Part shown: positions 45,869 to 54,294 of the stretch, one piece after another
Position numbering within the stretch: the stretch's first letter is position 1
Layout of the letters: each line of letters opens with the position of its first letter
The notes under the pieces: model-generated
Database searches by the model: none
The model's input: the letters and a program-made list of their open reading frames with translations, nothing else
What the model was told of the DNA's origin: nothing
Source: an uncultured Bacteroidales bacterium
GTDB lineage: Bacteria; Bacteroidota; Bacteroidia; Bacteroidales; Bacteroidaceae
Length of the DNA: 64,000 bases
Assembly (NCBI GenBank): GCA_902779845.1
Contig: CACZCZ010000010.1
Location: forward strand, 1-64,000
Direction: 5' to 3'
Position numbers and translations under genes: made by a program

Positions 45869-47785
45869 TTATTGTCCGGAGGCCGCGACATGTCGGTTGC
45901 TATTGTCCTGCATCACGGCCATGACAATCTCAGACACCATCTTCTTGAGCTCCTCGATGAAGGTCTTGGCGTCATATTCATGGCGTTCTATCTGACGCAG
46001 CTTCTTCTCCCAGATGCCGGTGAGTTCGGCACTTTTCAGCAATTCCTCATGAATAATATCGATGAGGGCAATGCCCGTGGACGTGGGGGCAATGCTCTTT
46101 CGCACCCGACGAATGTACTGCCTTTTGAAAAGGGTCTCGATGATGGCCGCACGGGTGGAAGGCCGTCCGATGCCGTTTTCCTTGAGTGCATCGCGCAACT
46201 CGTCATCCTCTACCAGCTTACCAGCCGTCTCCATGGCACGAAGGAGTGTCGCCTCGGTGTAAGGCTTTGGCGGCGTTGTCTGCTTCTCGGCAAGGTTCGG
46301 CTCATGGGGACCGCTCTCACCCTTCTTGAAGGCAGGCAAAGTTCGTTCGGCGTCAAGCGCCTCTTCTTGGCTGTCAGGTGTGCCCTCAGGAGAACCCTCG
46401 GGGACTGCAGCGGGAGCCTCGGCAGGCGTTGCGGGTTTCTTCTTTTCCCAAAGCACGCGCCACGCAGGATCAACGATGCGTTTTCCGGTGGCTTTGAAGG
46501 GAACAAAGTCATCAAACGTACCAGCTTTCAGGCCTTCACACCGCACCTCTCCCAACACCGTCGTCTGCTCGAATTTGCATTCAGGGTAAAAGACACCGAT
46601 GAAACGGCGTGCGATGAGGTCATAGACACGTTTCTCGAAGTCAGTGAGGATTACGCTCGTAACCGGCACGGGCGTGGGGATGATGGCATGGTGGTCGGTG
46701 ACCTTGCTGCTGTCGAAGACATTCTTCTTGTTCTTCAACAAGGGCTTGCCGCTGGCCAACAGGGGCTGTATGAAACCTGCATAGGGTGTCATCGAGGCCA
46801 GTATCTGTGGACATTTGGGATAGATGTCATCAGGCAAGAAGGTGGTATCGACACGCGGATAGGTCGCCACTTTCTTTTCATAGAGACTCTGGATGAGTTG
46901 GAGTGTCTGCTCGGCAGAGTAACCGAACTTCTTGTTGCACTCCACCTGCAGCGAGGTGAGGTCAAAGAGGCGGGGCGGAGCTTCCTTGCCAGCTTTCTTC
47001 TCTACGGAGGTAACCGTAAACGGCACCTCACGGATGGCAGCCAGTACCTTCTCGCCCTCTTCCCGTGTCTTGAAGCCACGGTCGCCCTCCTCCATGACAG
47101 CTGAGAACACCGTGTCGCGATACTTGGTCGTCAGTACCCAGTAAGTCTCAGGTTTGAAGTTGTCTATTTCGCGCTGACGGTTGACAATGAGCGCCAAGGT
47201 GGGTGTCTGCACACGTCCGATGCTGAGGATCTGGCGGTTCTGGGCGTATTTAAGCGTATAGAGACGGGTGGCGTTCATGCCGAGCATCCAGTCGCCGATG
47301 GCACGACAGAGGCCCGCTTCATACAGGCTTTGGTATTCTCGTTGGTCCTTCAGCGTTTGGAAACCCTCGCGGATGGCTTCCTCCGTCAGTGAGCTGATCC
47401 ACAGGCGCTGCACTGGACATTTGGCACCGGCCTTCTGCATCACCCACCTCTGGATAAGTTCACCCTCCTGCCCGGCATCACCGCAGTTGATGATGCCATC
47501 GGCAGCCTGCATCAGCTTCTCGATGATGGAGAACTGCTTCTCGATACCTTTGTCATCCTTGAGTTTGATGCCAAAACGCGGAGGTATCATTGGCAGTTGT
47601 GCCAAGCTCCACGACTTCCACATCGGGGTATATTCCCCAGGTTCTTTCAGCTCACACAGATGGCCGAAAGTCCAGGTCACCTGATAGCCATTGCCCTCCA
47701 TGAATCCGCCGCGGTCGTTCTTGGCCCCGAGGACGTTGGCAATGTCGCGAGCGACAGACGGCTTCTCCGCAATACAGACAATCAT
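45869..47785 (-). CDS. topB: DNA topoisomerase III
   Basis: 638 residues. TOPRIM start MIVCIAEKPSVARDIANVLG, INCGDAGQEGELIQR (TOPRIM acidic site), IGRVQTPTLALIVNRQ, and the catalytic Tyr in VATYPRVDTTFLPDD. Type IA enzyme that relaxes and decatenates DNA. The C-terminal part contains a Pro/Ala-rich segment (TPAEAPAAVPEGSPEGTPD) not typical of the catalytic core; its DNA (46380-46430) is GC-rich with GAACCCTC-like words. An adjacent gene does not overlap; conserved single gene. Confidence 0.92.
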   Translation of the reverse strand: MIVCIAEKPSVARDIANVLGAKNDRGGFMEGNGYQVTWTFGHLCELKEPGEYTPMWKSWSLAQLPMIPPRFGIKLKDDKGIEKQFSIIEKLMQAADGIINCGDAGQEGELIQRWVMQKAGAKCPVQRLWISSLTEEAIREGFQTLKDQREYQSLYEAGLCRAIGDWMLGMNATRLYTLKYAQNRQILSIGRVQTPTLALIVNRQREIDNFKPETYWVLTTKYRDTVFSAVMEEGDRGFKTREEGEKVLAAIREVPFTVTSVEKKAGKEAPPRLFDLTSLQVECNKKFGYSAEQTLQLIQSLYEKKVATYPRVDTTFLPDDIYPKCPQILASMTPYAGFIQPLLASGKPLLKNKKNVFDSSKVTDHHAIIPTPVPVTSVILTDFEKRVYDLIARRFIGVFYPECKFEQTTVLGEVRCEGLKAGTFDDFVPFKATGKRIVDPAWRVLWEKKKPATPAEAPAAVPEGSPEGTPDSQEEALDAERTLPAFKKGESGPHEPNLAEKQTTPPKPYTEATLLRAMETAGKLVEDDELRDALKENGIGRPSTRAAIIETLFKRQYIRRVRKSIAPTSTGIALIDIIHEELLKSAELTGIWEKKLRQIERHEYDAKTFIEELKKMVSEIVMAVMQDNSNRHVAASGQ

Positions 47786-47812
47786 ATAATGAATGCAGGA
47801 TCAGACACTATG

Positions 47813-50800
47813 TTATTTGACGATTTTGCGATTCCCATGGATATAGATGCCGCGCTGCACCGGGGCGGACTCTATACGGCGACCGCTAAGGTCATACCAT
47901 TTTTGGCCACCTTCGCCCCGCTGTGAAGGGGTGAGGCTGCTGATGCCCACGGCCTCTTTCAGCGTGAGCACGAAGTTGTCAAAGCCACAGATGAACTCCT
48001 CGGACTTGTGCTCGGCCTTGGCACCGATCATGACGGGCGTCACGCCATCGGCCTCGAAGTCGATGGTGACGGTCTGCCATTGGTTGAGGGCGGACACGGT
48101 GCGTGTGATACCTCCAACATAAACGGAGGCCGTGTTGTTGGCGTTCTTGGTGGCGAAGAGGTCGGCTGTGAGCTGGTACTTGCCCGCTTCCAGCATCACC
48201 TCCTGATAGTAGTTGAGCGTGCTGGCATCCCAACGCTGGCGCATCCAAAGCGTATGCTGTCCGCCCTTGCTATTCTTGGGCTGTGAGGCGAAGAATGCGC
48301 TGTACTGCTTGTCGGCGGCTGCGAGGGCATTAAAGTCGTTAACATCGCGCGGACCGTAATCAATGGTCCATCCCTTAGGCACATAGATGGCGCGGTCGTT
48401 GGTGACGCCGCTGCCACTCATGACGCTGTAGGTGTCCTCGAAGTCACCGTTGACGAACGTCGTGGGGTACTCCTTCTCCTCGTAGGGGATGTCCTGCAAG
48501 CCGCAGATTTCCTTCTGTGTCAGACAGACGTCGTAGAGGCTGAAGCCATCTATGGTACCACAGAAGTCCTGGTTGTTGTTAGCCTCAGAGCCTTCCCACC
48601 ACTGGGTGCGACCGATGTAGTTACGCGTGTCCGGCGCTATCTCCGCCAGCATATATGGCTCGTTCTGGTTGGCAGTGCCGCTGGCATCCACCTCGCCGTT
48701 GATATAGATGGTGGTCTTCTTGGTGGCAGCATCGTAGGTGACAGCCATCTTATACGTGGTACCGGCCTTCAGCGTCGTGGCGCCGCTGACCATCGTCGTC
48801 GTTCCACCGTTGTATTTGATGCCTGCTGCGAGGGCGTCGGCACGCAAGAAGAGGCTGTTGCCTGAGGCGGAACCGAAGTCGTAGAGGCGCGGCTGCTTGG
48901 TCATCGTCTTGGGCGTCGCTGTGAGCAGGACGGTGTAGGAACGGAGGCCTGTGAGCAAGCCCTGGGGGGCTGTGACGTAGGTGTTCGTGGAGAAGCCAGA
49001 GGCGGTGTTCGCGGTCAGGTCGATGTGGTCGTTGGTGTAGCGCACATTCTTGGTGATGTCGCGCGCCAGTGCTTTCACAGGGAACTCACGGCTCTCCTCG
49101 CCGATGGTGGCGGTGAGGGTGACATTCTGGTCTTTGGTGATGGCGTAGAGCACACCGTTGTTGCTGATGACCTGCTCATTGTCGGAGGTCCATGTGATGT
49201 CAAGGCCCAGCTTGGAGGCAGGCAGGACGAGGTCCGTGCGCGTCTCGGCTGGGAGGTCGAGCATTAGGAGGGCATTCTTTGCCTTCTCGGCATCCAGCTC
49301 TTCCTGCAAGCCCTTGATGAGACTCTGCACGGTGAGGGGCGAGGCGCAGGCGTAGTAGTCGCTCTGCATCAGCAGTGTGTGGGGGAAAGTGTCGAAGTTG
49401 GCTGCGCCACCCTCCAAGGCTGTGGTCTCGATGACCTGATCGACGAGGCCGTTGCGATAGGTGGTGAGCACCTGGCCGTCATAGGTCATGGAAAGAATCC
49501 ATGTCGCCACTTTCGTGGGGTGGTTGTCGCCGCTGGTGCCAGTGGAGTTGGTAGCCCAGTCGTCGCTGGTAAGCAGGCGGTTCTGGCTGCGATAGGTGGC
49601 ATTGCCGATGGAGATGACGGGGTAGTTGTCGCTGTTGATGGAGTAAGTCATGTTGCCCAGCGTGAAGAGGGTGCTGGCGGCGTACTTCGAGGCATTCATG
49701 GCCATGGCCAGGTTGAGCGTTTTGTTCTTGCCGAGGCAGTAACAGTCCACGCGAGGGGCCATTTCATCCTCAGGCGTCAGCTCCTCGTTCCATGCACAGT
49801 CCATGCGGATATCTGTGGGATAGCCCTTGGGATAGTTCTTCTGCACCATCCAGTAGAAGTAATCACCGTTCATCCACGCCAGGCGCAGGGGTGAGTTCTT
49901 GGAACCCGGGATGACAAACGGGCGAGCATTGTTCTTGGCGGAGTTCTTCGTGATTTGCTCGCTGCCGCTCACCTGACCGGCATCGTTGATGGTGTATTTC
50001 CAGATTTCATAGACACCATTGCGGTTGAAGGCACCGTTGGTGGTGGGGATGCTGAGGTAGAGGTCGTTGACGTTGTCGGGGTCGAGACTCATGCCGCCGC
50101 TGTAGCAGCGCTCGGTGGCATTCCAGTTCTGGTGGAAGCCGTGGCCGCCTTCGGCCACCTTCGTGCGGCGCCAAGCACTCCCTGTCCAGCGGGCATACCA
50201 GTACTGATGCGTCGTCTTGGCATCGTCGATGTGGGGATAGGCAATGACGGGGTTCTCGTCCTTGTCGATGACAATCTGCCATAGCCAGTTGCGCACGCCG
50301 GAGGTGTTGTCAACGATAGCTGCCGGGTGGGCGCTGGCATAGCTGCTCTGTTTGTTGACGTTGTGAACGCCATTGGCGATGACTGAGAGTTGGTTACCCT
50401 TGATGTCGCGGAGGATGGGTCCGTTGCCGTGGTTGATGTCGATGACGTTGAAGTAGAGCCAGTCGGGCATCTCGTTGTCGGGGTGGCCAGTTGTGTATGA
50501 GAGGTAAATCTTGTCCTTGCCGTTGCTCTGGTATTTGGCGTAAGGCCGGGCGCCGGTCGATTGCACAATCTGCTTGGGACCGAAGTCGAAGGAACAGTTG
50601 TCCGAGGCGTCAGGCATTGTCAGGCGGGCGATGGTCGGGTGCCAGTTGATGCCACGCCAACAGAGGTAGATATGGTTGGGGTCGTCGCTTAATATAAAAG
50701 GTGAGGGATAGGTGGTGTTGTTGGCCGTGGCCAGACGCTTCTCCTCGCCGAGGGCTGTGATGTCGCCCGGCTTCTGCGAGATGCGATACCAGATGCAGGC

Positions 50801-51148
50801 CTCATCGGTGTGGCGTGTGTAGAAGATCATCACACGCTCGTCGGGCAGCACCACGAAGGTCGGGTTGTTGTGGTCGTCGGGCTGGAAGTAGCTGCGGATG
50901 AGCACATCTGTCTTGCGCCCCTTGACCCAGTCGTACTGCGTGGCTTTCACGTTGCCGTGGACATCGATGTATCCGATATAGGTGGCATTGATGGTGCCGC
51001 CTTCATTTTCATAGTGCAAGGCTCGGGGGTCGGCAAACCAGCACCAGGCGCCTTCGTCCGCCACTACGGTGCCGCTGTAAGCCTCCTGTGCGGCGATGGA
51101 AGTCCATGCCGTCAGGACTGTCAGAAATGCAAAAAAGTACCTTTTCAT
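47813..51148 (-). CDS. BNR_4 propeller / LamG multidomain secreted protein, probably polysaccharide-acting
   Basis: About 1111 residues from the ATG at 51148 (signal peptide MKRYFFAFLTVLTAWTSIAAQ); the longer frame from 51187 would start inside the promoter box. Residues ~25-450 are a BNR_4 beta-propeller (WCWFADPRALHYENE, YPSPFILSDDPNHIYLCWRG, HGFHQNWNATERCYSGGMS), a fold shared by ulvan-lyase-like and rhamnoglucuronan hydrolases. Then an Ig-like segment (LDITWTSDNEQVISNNG), a LamG/ConA-like domain (~690-890), a jelly-roll carbohydrate-binding-like domain (FVNGDFEDTYSV) and a C-terminal tag WYDLSGRRIE...KIVK. The linker SLTPSQRGEGG (47905-47940) is again coded by a palindromic GC word. Catalytic activity is not proven. 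Confidence 0.75.
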   Translation of the reverse strand: MKRYFFAFLTVLTAWTSIAAQEAYSGTVVADEGAWCWFADPRALHYENEGGTINATYIGYIDVHGNVKATQYDWVKGRKTDVLIRSYFQPDDHNNPTFVVLPDERVMIFYTRHTDEACIWYRISQKPGDITALGEEKRLATANNTTYPSPFILSDDPNHIYLCWRGINWHPTIARLTMPDASDNCSFDFGPKQIVQSTGARPYAKYQSNGKDKIYLSYTTGHPDNEMPDWLYFNVIDINHGNGPILRDIKGNQLSVIANGVHNVNKQSSYASAHPAAIVDNTSGVRNWLWQIVIDKDENPVIAYPHIDDAKTTHQYWYARWTGSAWRRTKVAEGGHGFHQNWNATERCYSGGMSLDPDNVNDLYLSIPTTNGAFNRNGVYEIWKYTINDAGQVSGSEQITKNSAKNNARPFVIPGSKNSPLRLAWMNGDYFYWMVQKNYPKGYPTDIRMDCAWNEELTPEDEMAPRVDCYCLGKNKTLNLAMAMNASKYAASTLFTLGNMTYSINSDNYPVISIGNATYRSQNRLLTSDDWATNSTGTSGDNHPTKVATWILSMTYDGQVLTTYRNGLVDQVIETTALEGGAANFDTFPHTLLMQSDYYACASPLTVQSLIKGLQEELDAEKAKNALLMLDLPAETRTDLVLPASKLGLDITWTSDNEQVISNNGVLYAITKDQNVTLTATIGEESREFPVKALARDITKNVRYTNDHIDLTANTASGFSTNTYVTAPQGLLTGLRSYTVLLTATPKTMTKQPRLYDFGSASGNSLFLRADALAAGIKYNGGTTTMVSGATTLKAGTTYKMAVTYDAATKKTTIYINGEVDASGTANQNEPYMLAEIAPDTRNYIGRTQWWEGSEANNNQDFCGTIDGFSLYDVCLTQKEICGLQDIPYEEKEYPTTFVNGDFEDTYSVMSGSGVTNDRAIYVPKGWTIDYGPRDVNDFNALAAADKQYSAFFASQPKNSKGGQHTLWMRQRWDASTLNYYQEVMLEAGKYQLTADLFATKNANNTASVYVGGITRTVSALNQWQTVTIDFEADGVTPVMIGAKAEHKSEEFICGFDNFVLTLKEAVGISSLTPSQRGEGGQKWYDLSGRRIESAPVQRGIYIHGNRKIVK

Positions 51149-51184
51149 CGTTGTTTTACTGAATAATATTGGTGAATCTGGCGA

Positions 51185-51192
51185 CAAAGGTA
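51185..51192 (-). promoter_or_regulatory. -7 element of the BNR_4 protein gene
   Basis: TACCTTTG on the minus strand, 37 bp upstream of the start at 51148. Confidence 0.6.
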
Positions 51193-51198
51193 GTGAAA

Positions 51199-51233
51199 AA
51201 GTTTAAAGTTTGAGGTTTAAAGTTTAAAGTTTT
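51199..51233. repeat. GTTTAAA/GTTTGAG heptamers between divergent promoters
   Basis: GTTTAAA GTTTGAG GTTTAAA GTTTAAA GTTTTT, period 7, in the 130-bp gap between the BNR_4 and YfcE-type genes. Confidence 0.85.
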
Positions 51234-51267
51234 TGACTTTCGGCGTTCTCTTTTATGAAATAAAGCG

Positions 51268-51275
51268 TACCTTTG
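51268..51275 (+). promoter_or_regulatory. -7 element directly before the YfcE-type gene
   Basis: TACCTTTG ends only 4 bp before the ATG at 51280, so the transcript would be leaderless or nearly so. No perfect -33 TTTG is seen. Confidence 0.6.
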
Positions 51276-51279
51276 CGCC

Positions 51280-51795
51280 ATGAAACGCATAGGAATTCTC
51301 TCCGATACCCACGCCTATTGGGATGATCGTTATCTGCATTATTTCGAGTCTTGTGATGAAATCTGGCACGCCGGTGACATCGGCAGCACGGAACTGGCCG
51401 ACCGCCTGGCTGCTTTCCGCCCCCTGCGTGCTGTGGTCGGCAACTGCGACGGCGGCGACCTGCGACGTATGTTCCCCAAACTGCTGCGATGGAACTGCGA
51501 GGGCGCAGACGTCCTGATGACGCATATCGGCGGCTACCCGGGCCGCTATGACTGGAGCATCCGCAACCAACTCTATGCGCGACCTCCGAAGCTTTTCATC
51601 TGCGGCCATAGCCATATCCTGAAAGTGCAATACGACAAACAGCTGGGACTGCTGCACATCAATCCAGGTGCTGCCGGTCTGCAAGGCTGGCACCAGGTTC
51701 GGACACTCGTGCGTGTGACGGTCGAAGAAGGAGCTTTCAAGGACTTGGAGGTGATAGAAATCCCCCGCAGTGATGATGAAAAACTTAAAATATAA
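51280..51795 (+). CDS. YfcE/MJ0936-type metallophosphoesterase
   Basis: 171 residues, full length. Calcineurin-like motifs in order: ILSDTHAYW (metal Asp, His), EIWHAGDIGS, VVGNCDGGD and the C-terminal FICGHSHILKV with GLLHINPGAAG. Small phosphodiesterases of this family hydrolyse model phosphodiesters; the cellular substrate is not known. Monocistronic and possibly translated from a leaderless message. Confidence 0.88.
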   Translation: MKRIGILSDTHAYWDDRYLHYFESCDEIWHAGDIGSTELADRLAAFRPLRAVVGNCDGGDLRRMFPKLLRWNCEGADVLMTHIGGYPGRYDWSIRNQLYARPPKLFICGHSHILKVQYDKQLGLLHINPGAAGLQGWHQVRTLVRVTVEEGAFKDLEVIEIPRSDDEKLKI

Positions 51796-51833
51796 CAAAA
51801 AGAGGTACGCGCGCGAACTTTTCCTCTCACAAA

Positions 51834-51865
51834 TTTGGCCGCTCCGACAAACTTGCTTACCTTTG
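51834..51865 (+). promoter_or_regulatory. Promoter of mutA
   Basis: -33 TTTG at 51834-51837 and -7 TACCTTTG at 51858-51865, 20-bp spacing, 60 bp upstream of the ATG. Confidence 0.75.
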
Positions 51866-51925
51866 TCCGCATTTTAGAAAAAAAACATTTATATTACATT
51901 TAAACCTTAAACATTTAACTCTACT

Positions 51926-53791
51926 ATGGCAGATAGTAAAGAAAAACTCTTCGCGGACTTCACCGCCCCGACCCGCCAGGAATGGCGCGACAAGATTGAG
52001 GTTGACCTCAAGGGCGCTGACTACGAGAAGAAGATGGTCTGGAGAACCAACGAAGGTTTCTCCATGCAGCCGTTCTATTTGAAGGAAGACGTGGACAAGC
52101 TGCCCACCGTCAACGCCCTCCCGGGCGAGTTCCCCTTCGTACGCGGCAACAAGAAGGACAACAACGTCTGGTATGTTCGCCAGAACATTGTTGTCAATGA
52201 TCCCAAGGAGGCCAACGCCAAGGCTTTGGACATCCTGAACAAGGGCATCGACTCCCTCGGTTTCCGTATCCCCGGTGACAAGGTGAACAAGGAGTTCATC
52301 GAGACGCTGCTCGACGGCATCTGCTGCGACATCGTGGAAGTGAGCTTCCGCACCTGCCAGCGCCACGTGCTGGAGCTGACCGACATCCTCGTGGCTTACT
52401 TCGAGAAGAAGGGCTACGACAAGGAGAAGATTGTCGGCGGCATCGGTTTCGACCCCATCGAGCGGATGCTGATGAAGGGCAAGGACACCACCATGCTGTT
52501 GCCCGAAATGCCGAAGCTCGTGGAGAAGCTGAAGGACTTCCCCAACATGCGCTGCGTGATGGTTCACAGCGACCTGCTCTGCAACAGCGGCGCCTACGTC
52601 TATCAGGAGCTGGGCTACGCCCTCGCTTGGGGTAAGGAATACCTGGAGCAGCTCATCAACGCTGGCGTGGATGTCGATCTCGCCGCCAAGAAAATCAAGT
52701 TCTACATGGGCATCGGCGGCAACTACTTCATGGAGATTGCCAAGTTCCGCGCCGCCCGTATGCTGTGGGCACAGATCGTGAAGCAGTACGCTCCCAAGTG
52801 CGACTGCGCCTGCAAGATGGTCATCAACGCCGCTACGACGACGTACAACATGACAGTCTTCGACAGCTATGTGAACATGCTGCGCTCTCAGACCGAGACG
52901 ATGTCCGCCGCCCTCGCCGGCGTACACTCCGTGGTCGTCACACCTTTCGACGTTCCCTACGAGACACCTACTGACTTCGCCGAGCGCATCGCCCGCAACC
53001 AGCAGCTGTTGCTGAAGGAAGAGTGCCACTTCGACAAGATTGTCGATGTCAGCGGTGGCTCCTACTTCGTGGAAGAGCTCACCGTGGCCATCGCCAAGGA
53101 AGCCTGGAAGCTGTTCCTCGCCGTGGAGGAAGAGGGTGGTTTCCTCGCCGCTGTCAAGGCTGGCAAGATCCAGGAGGTCATCAACAGCACCGACGCCACC
53201 CGTCATGCCAATGCGGGCAAGCGTAAGGAGTTCCTGCTCGGCACCAACCAATTCCCGAACTTCACCGAGACCAGCGAAGGCAAGGAGCCGCTCTCCTGCG
53301 ACTGCACTTGCAAGCACTCCAGCGATCCCGATGTGCCTGCGCTGAAGACCAGCCGCCTGGCTTCCGACTTCGAGACGCTGCGTCTCACCACCGAGAAGGC
53401 TGCCAAGCAGCCCATCGCCTTCATGCTCACCATTGGCAACCTCGCCATGCGTCAGGCTCGCGCACAGTTCAGCTGCAACTTCCTCGCCGCTGCCGGCTAC
53501 AAGGTCATTGACAACCTCGGCTTCCCCACCGTCGAGGAAGGTGTCGAGGCTGCTGTCAAGGCTGGTGCCGACATCGTGGTGCTCTGCTCCAGCGACGATG
53601 AGTACGCTGAATACGGTGTTCCCGCTTTCAACGCCCTCAAGGCTGCCGACCCCAAGGCCATCTTCATCATCGCAGGCGCTCCCGCTTGCTCCGACGACCT
53701 CAAGGCTGCCGGCATCGAGAACTTCATCCACGTGCGTGTGGATCAGCTCAAGACATTGAAGGAATTGAATGCTAAGTTAGGAATCAAGTAA
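51926..53791 (+). CDS. mutA: Methylmalonyl-CoA mutase small (beta) subunit
   Basis: 621 residues, normal size. Begins ADSKEKLFADFTAPTRQEW, has the barrel region (KIVGGIGFDPIERMLMKG, FYMGIGGNYFMEIAKFRAA), and a C-terminal B12-fold-like domain (KAGADIVVLCSSDDEY) that lacks the cobalamin DxHxxG motif, as expected for the non-catalytic beta subunit. With MutB it interconverts succinyl-CoA and methylmalonyl-CoA in propionate formation. In most Bacteroidales mutB follows directly; here 504 bp with a four-helix-bundle gene intervene. Confidence 0.93.
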   Translation: MADSKEKLFADFTAPTRQEWRDKIEVDLKGADYEKKMVWRTNEGFSMQPFYLKEDVDKLPTVNALPGEFPFVRGNKKDNNVWYVRQNIVVNDPKEANAKALDILNKGIDSLGFRIPGDKVNKEFIETLLDGICCDIVEVSFRTCQRHVLELTDILVAYFEKKGYDKEKIVGGIGFDPIERMLMKGKDTTMLLPEMPKLVEKLKDFPNMRCVMVHSDLLCNSGAYVYQELGYALAWGKEYLEQLINAGVDVDLAAKKIKFYMGIGGNYFMEIAKFRAARMLWAQIVKQYAPKCDCACKMVINAATTTYNMTVFDSYVNMLRSQTETMSAALAGVHSVVVTPFDVPYETPTDFAERIARNQQLLLKEECHFDKIVDVSGGSYFVEELTVAIAKEAWKLFLAVEEEGGFLAAVKAGKIQEVINSTDATRHANAGKRKEFLLGTNQFPNFTETSEGKEPLSCDCTCKHSSDPDVPALKTSRLASDFETLRLTTEKAAKQPIAFMLTIGNLAMRQARAQFSCNFLAAAGYKVIDNLGFPTVEEGVEAAVKAGADIVVLCSSDDEYAEYGVPAFNALKAADPKAIFIIAGAPACSDDLKAAGIENFIHVRVDQLKTLKELNAKLGIK

Positions 53792-53852
53792 TTTACAATT
53801 TAACGATTTACAATGTACAATTTATGTACAATTTAATCCATTTACGATTTTA
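53791..53852. repeat. TTTACAA-type repeat, left border of four-helix-bundle copy 3
   Basis: TTTACAATTTAACGATTTAC, then ACAATGTACAATTTATGTAC and CATTTACGATTTT. Its complement resembles the right border at 54232-54293. Confidence 0.75.
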
Positions 53853-54230
53853 ATGACTAAAGAAGATTTACGGGAGCGTCTAACGGCTTTTGCCGTCAGG
53901 ATTATCAAGATGGTGGATACGTTGCCTACCAGTATTGCTGGTAACGCAATCGCTCGCCAGATTGTCCGTTCCGGAACTTCTCCTTCGGCTAATTATCGTG
54001 CGGCTTGTTTGGCAAAGTCTGACAAGGACTTCGTGAACAAACTGAAGATGGTGGAAGAGGAATTGGATGAAACGAATCATTGGATTGATATCATCATGCG
54101 TAGCCAACTCATAGAAGCTTCAAGATTAGCACCGCTTTATCAAGAAAGTAAAGAGCTGCTGGCTATTATCGTCAAGACGATTACTTCCACTAAAGCACGG
54201 ATGAAAGCCGATGAGGCAGAGAAAAAGTAA
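53853..54230 (+). CDS. Four-helix bundle protein (S23/IVS family), copy 3, inserted between mutA and mutB
   Basis: 125 residues, the plain family length. RLTAFAVRIIKMVDTLP, RQIVRSGTSPSANYRAACL, ELDETNHWIDIIMRSQLI follow the family pattern. Unlike copies 1 and 2 it has no extra insert. It is enclosed by TTTACAA-type repeats in opposite orientation on its two sides, and separates mutA from mutB, so it looks like an inserted cassette. Role unknown. Confidence 0.85.
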   Translation: MTKEDLRERLTAFAVRIIKMVDTLPTSIAGNAIARQIVRSGTSPSANYRAACLAKSDKDFVNKLKMVEEELDETNHWIDIIMRSQLIEASRLAPLYQESKELLAIIVKTITSTKARMKADEAEKK

Positions 54231-54231
54231 A

Positions 54232-54293
54232 TAGCTCAATTGTACCATTGTAAATAAATTGTAAATCGTAAATAGCTAAATCGTAAATAGAAA
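54232..54293. repeat. TTGTAAA/TCGTAAATAG repeat, right border of four-helix-bundle copy 3
   Basis: ATTGTAAATAAATTGTAAAT, then CGTAAATAGCTAAATCGTAA; the reverse complement (TTTACGATTTA, TTTACAATTTA) matches words in 53791-53852. Confidence 0.75.
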
Positions 54294-54294
54294 G

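Noticed and set aside
51857..53731. 624-residue open frame antisense to mutA
   Set aside because: It mirrors a conserved gene; its Val/Leu/His-rich composition is what the complement of GC-biased codons gives. No domain or promoter seen.
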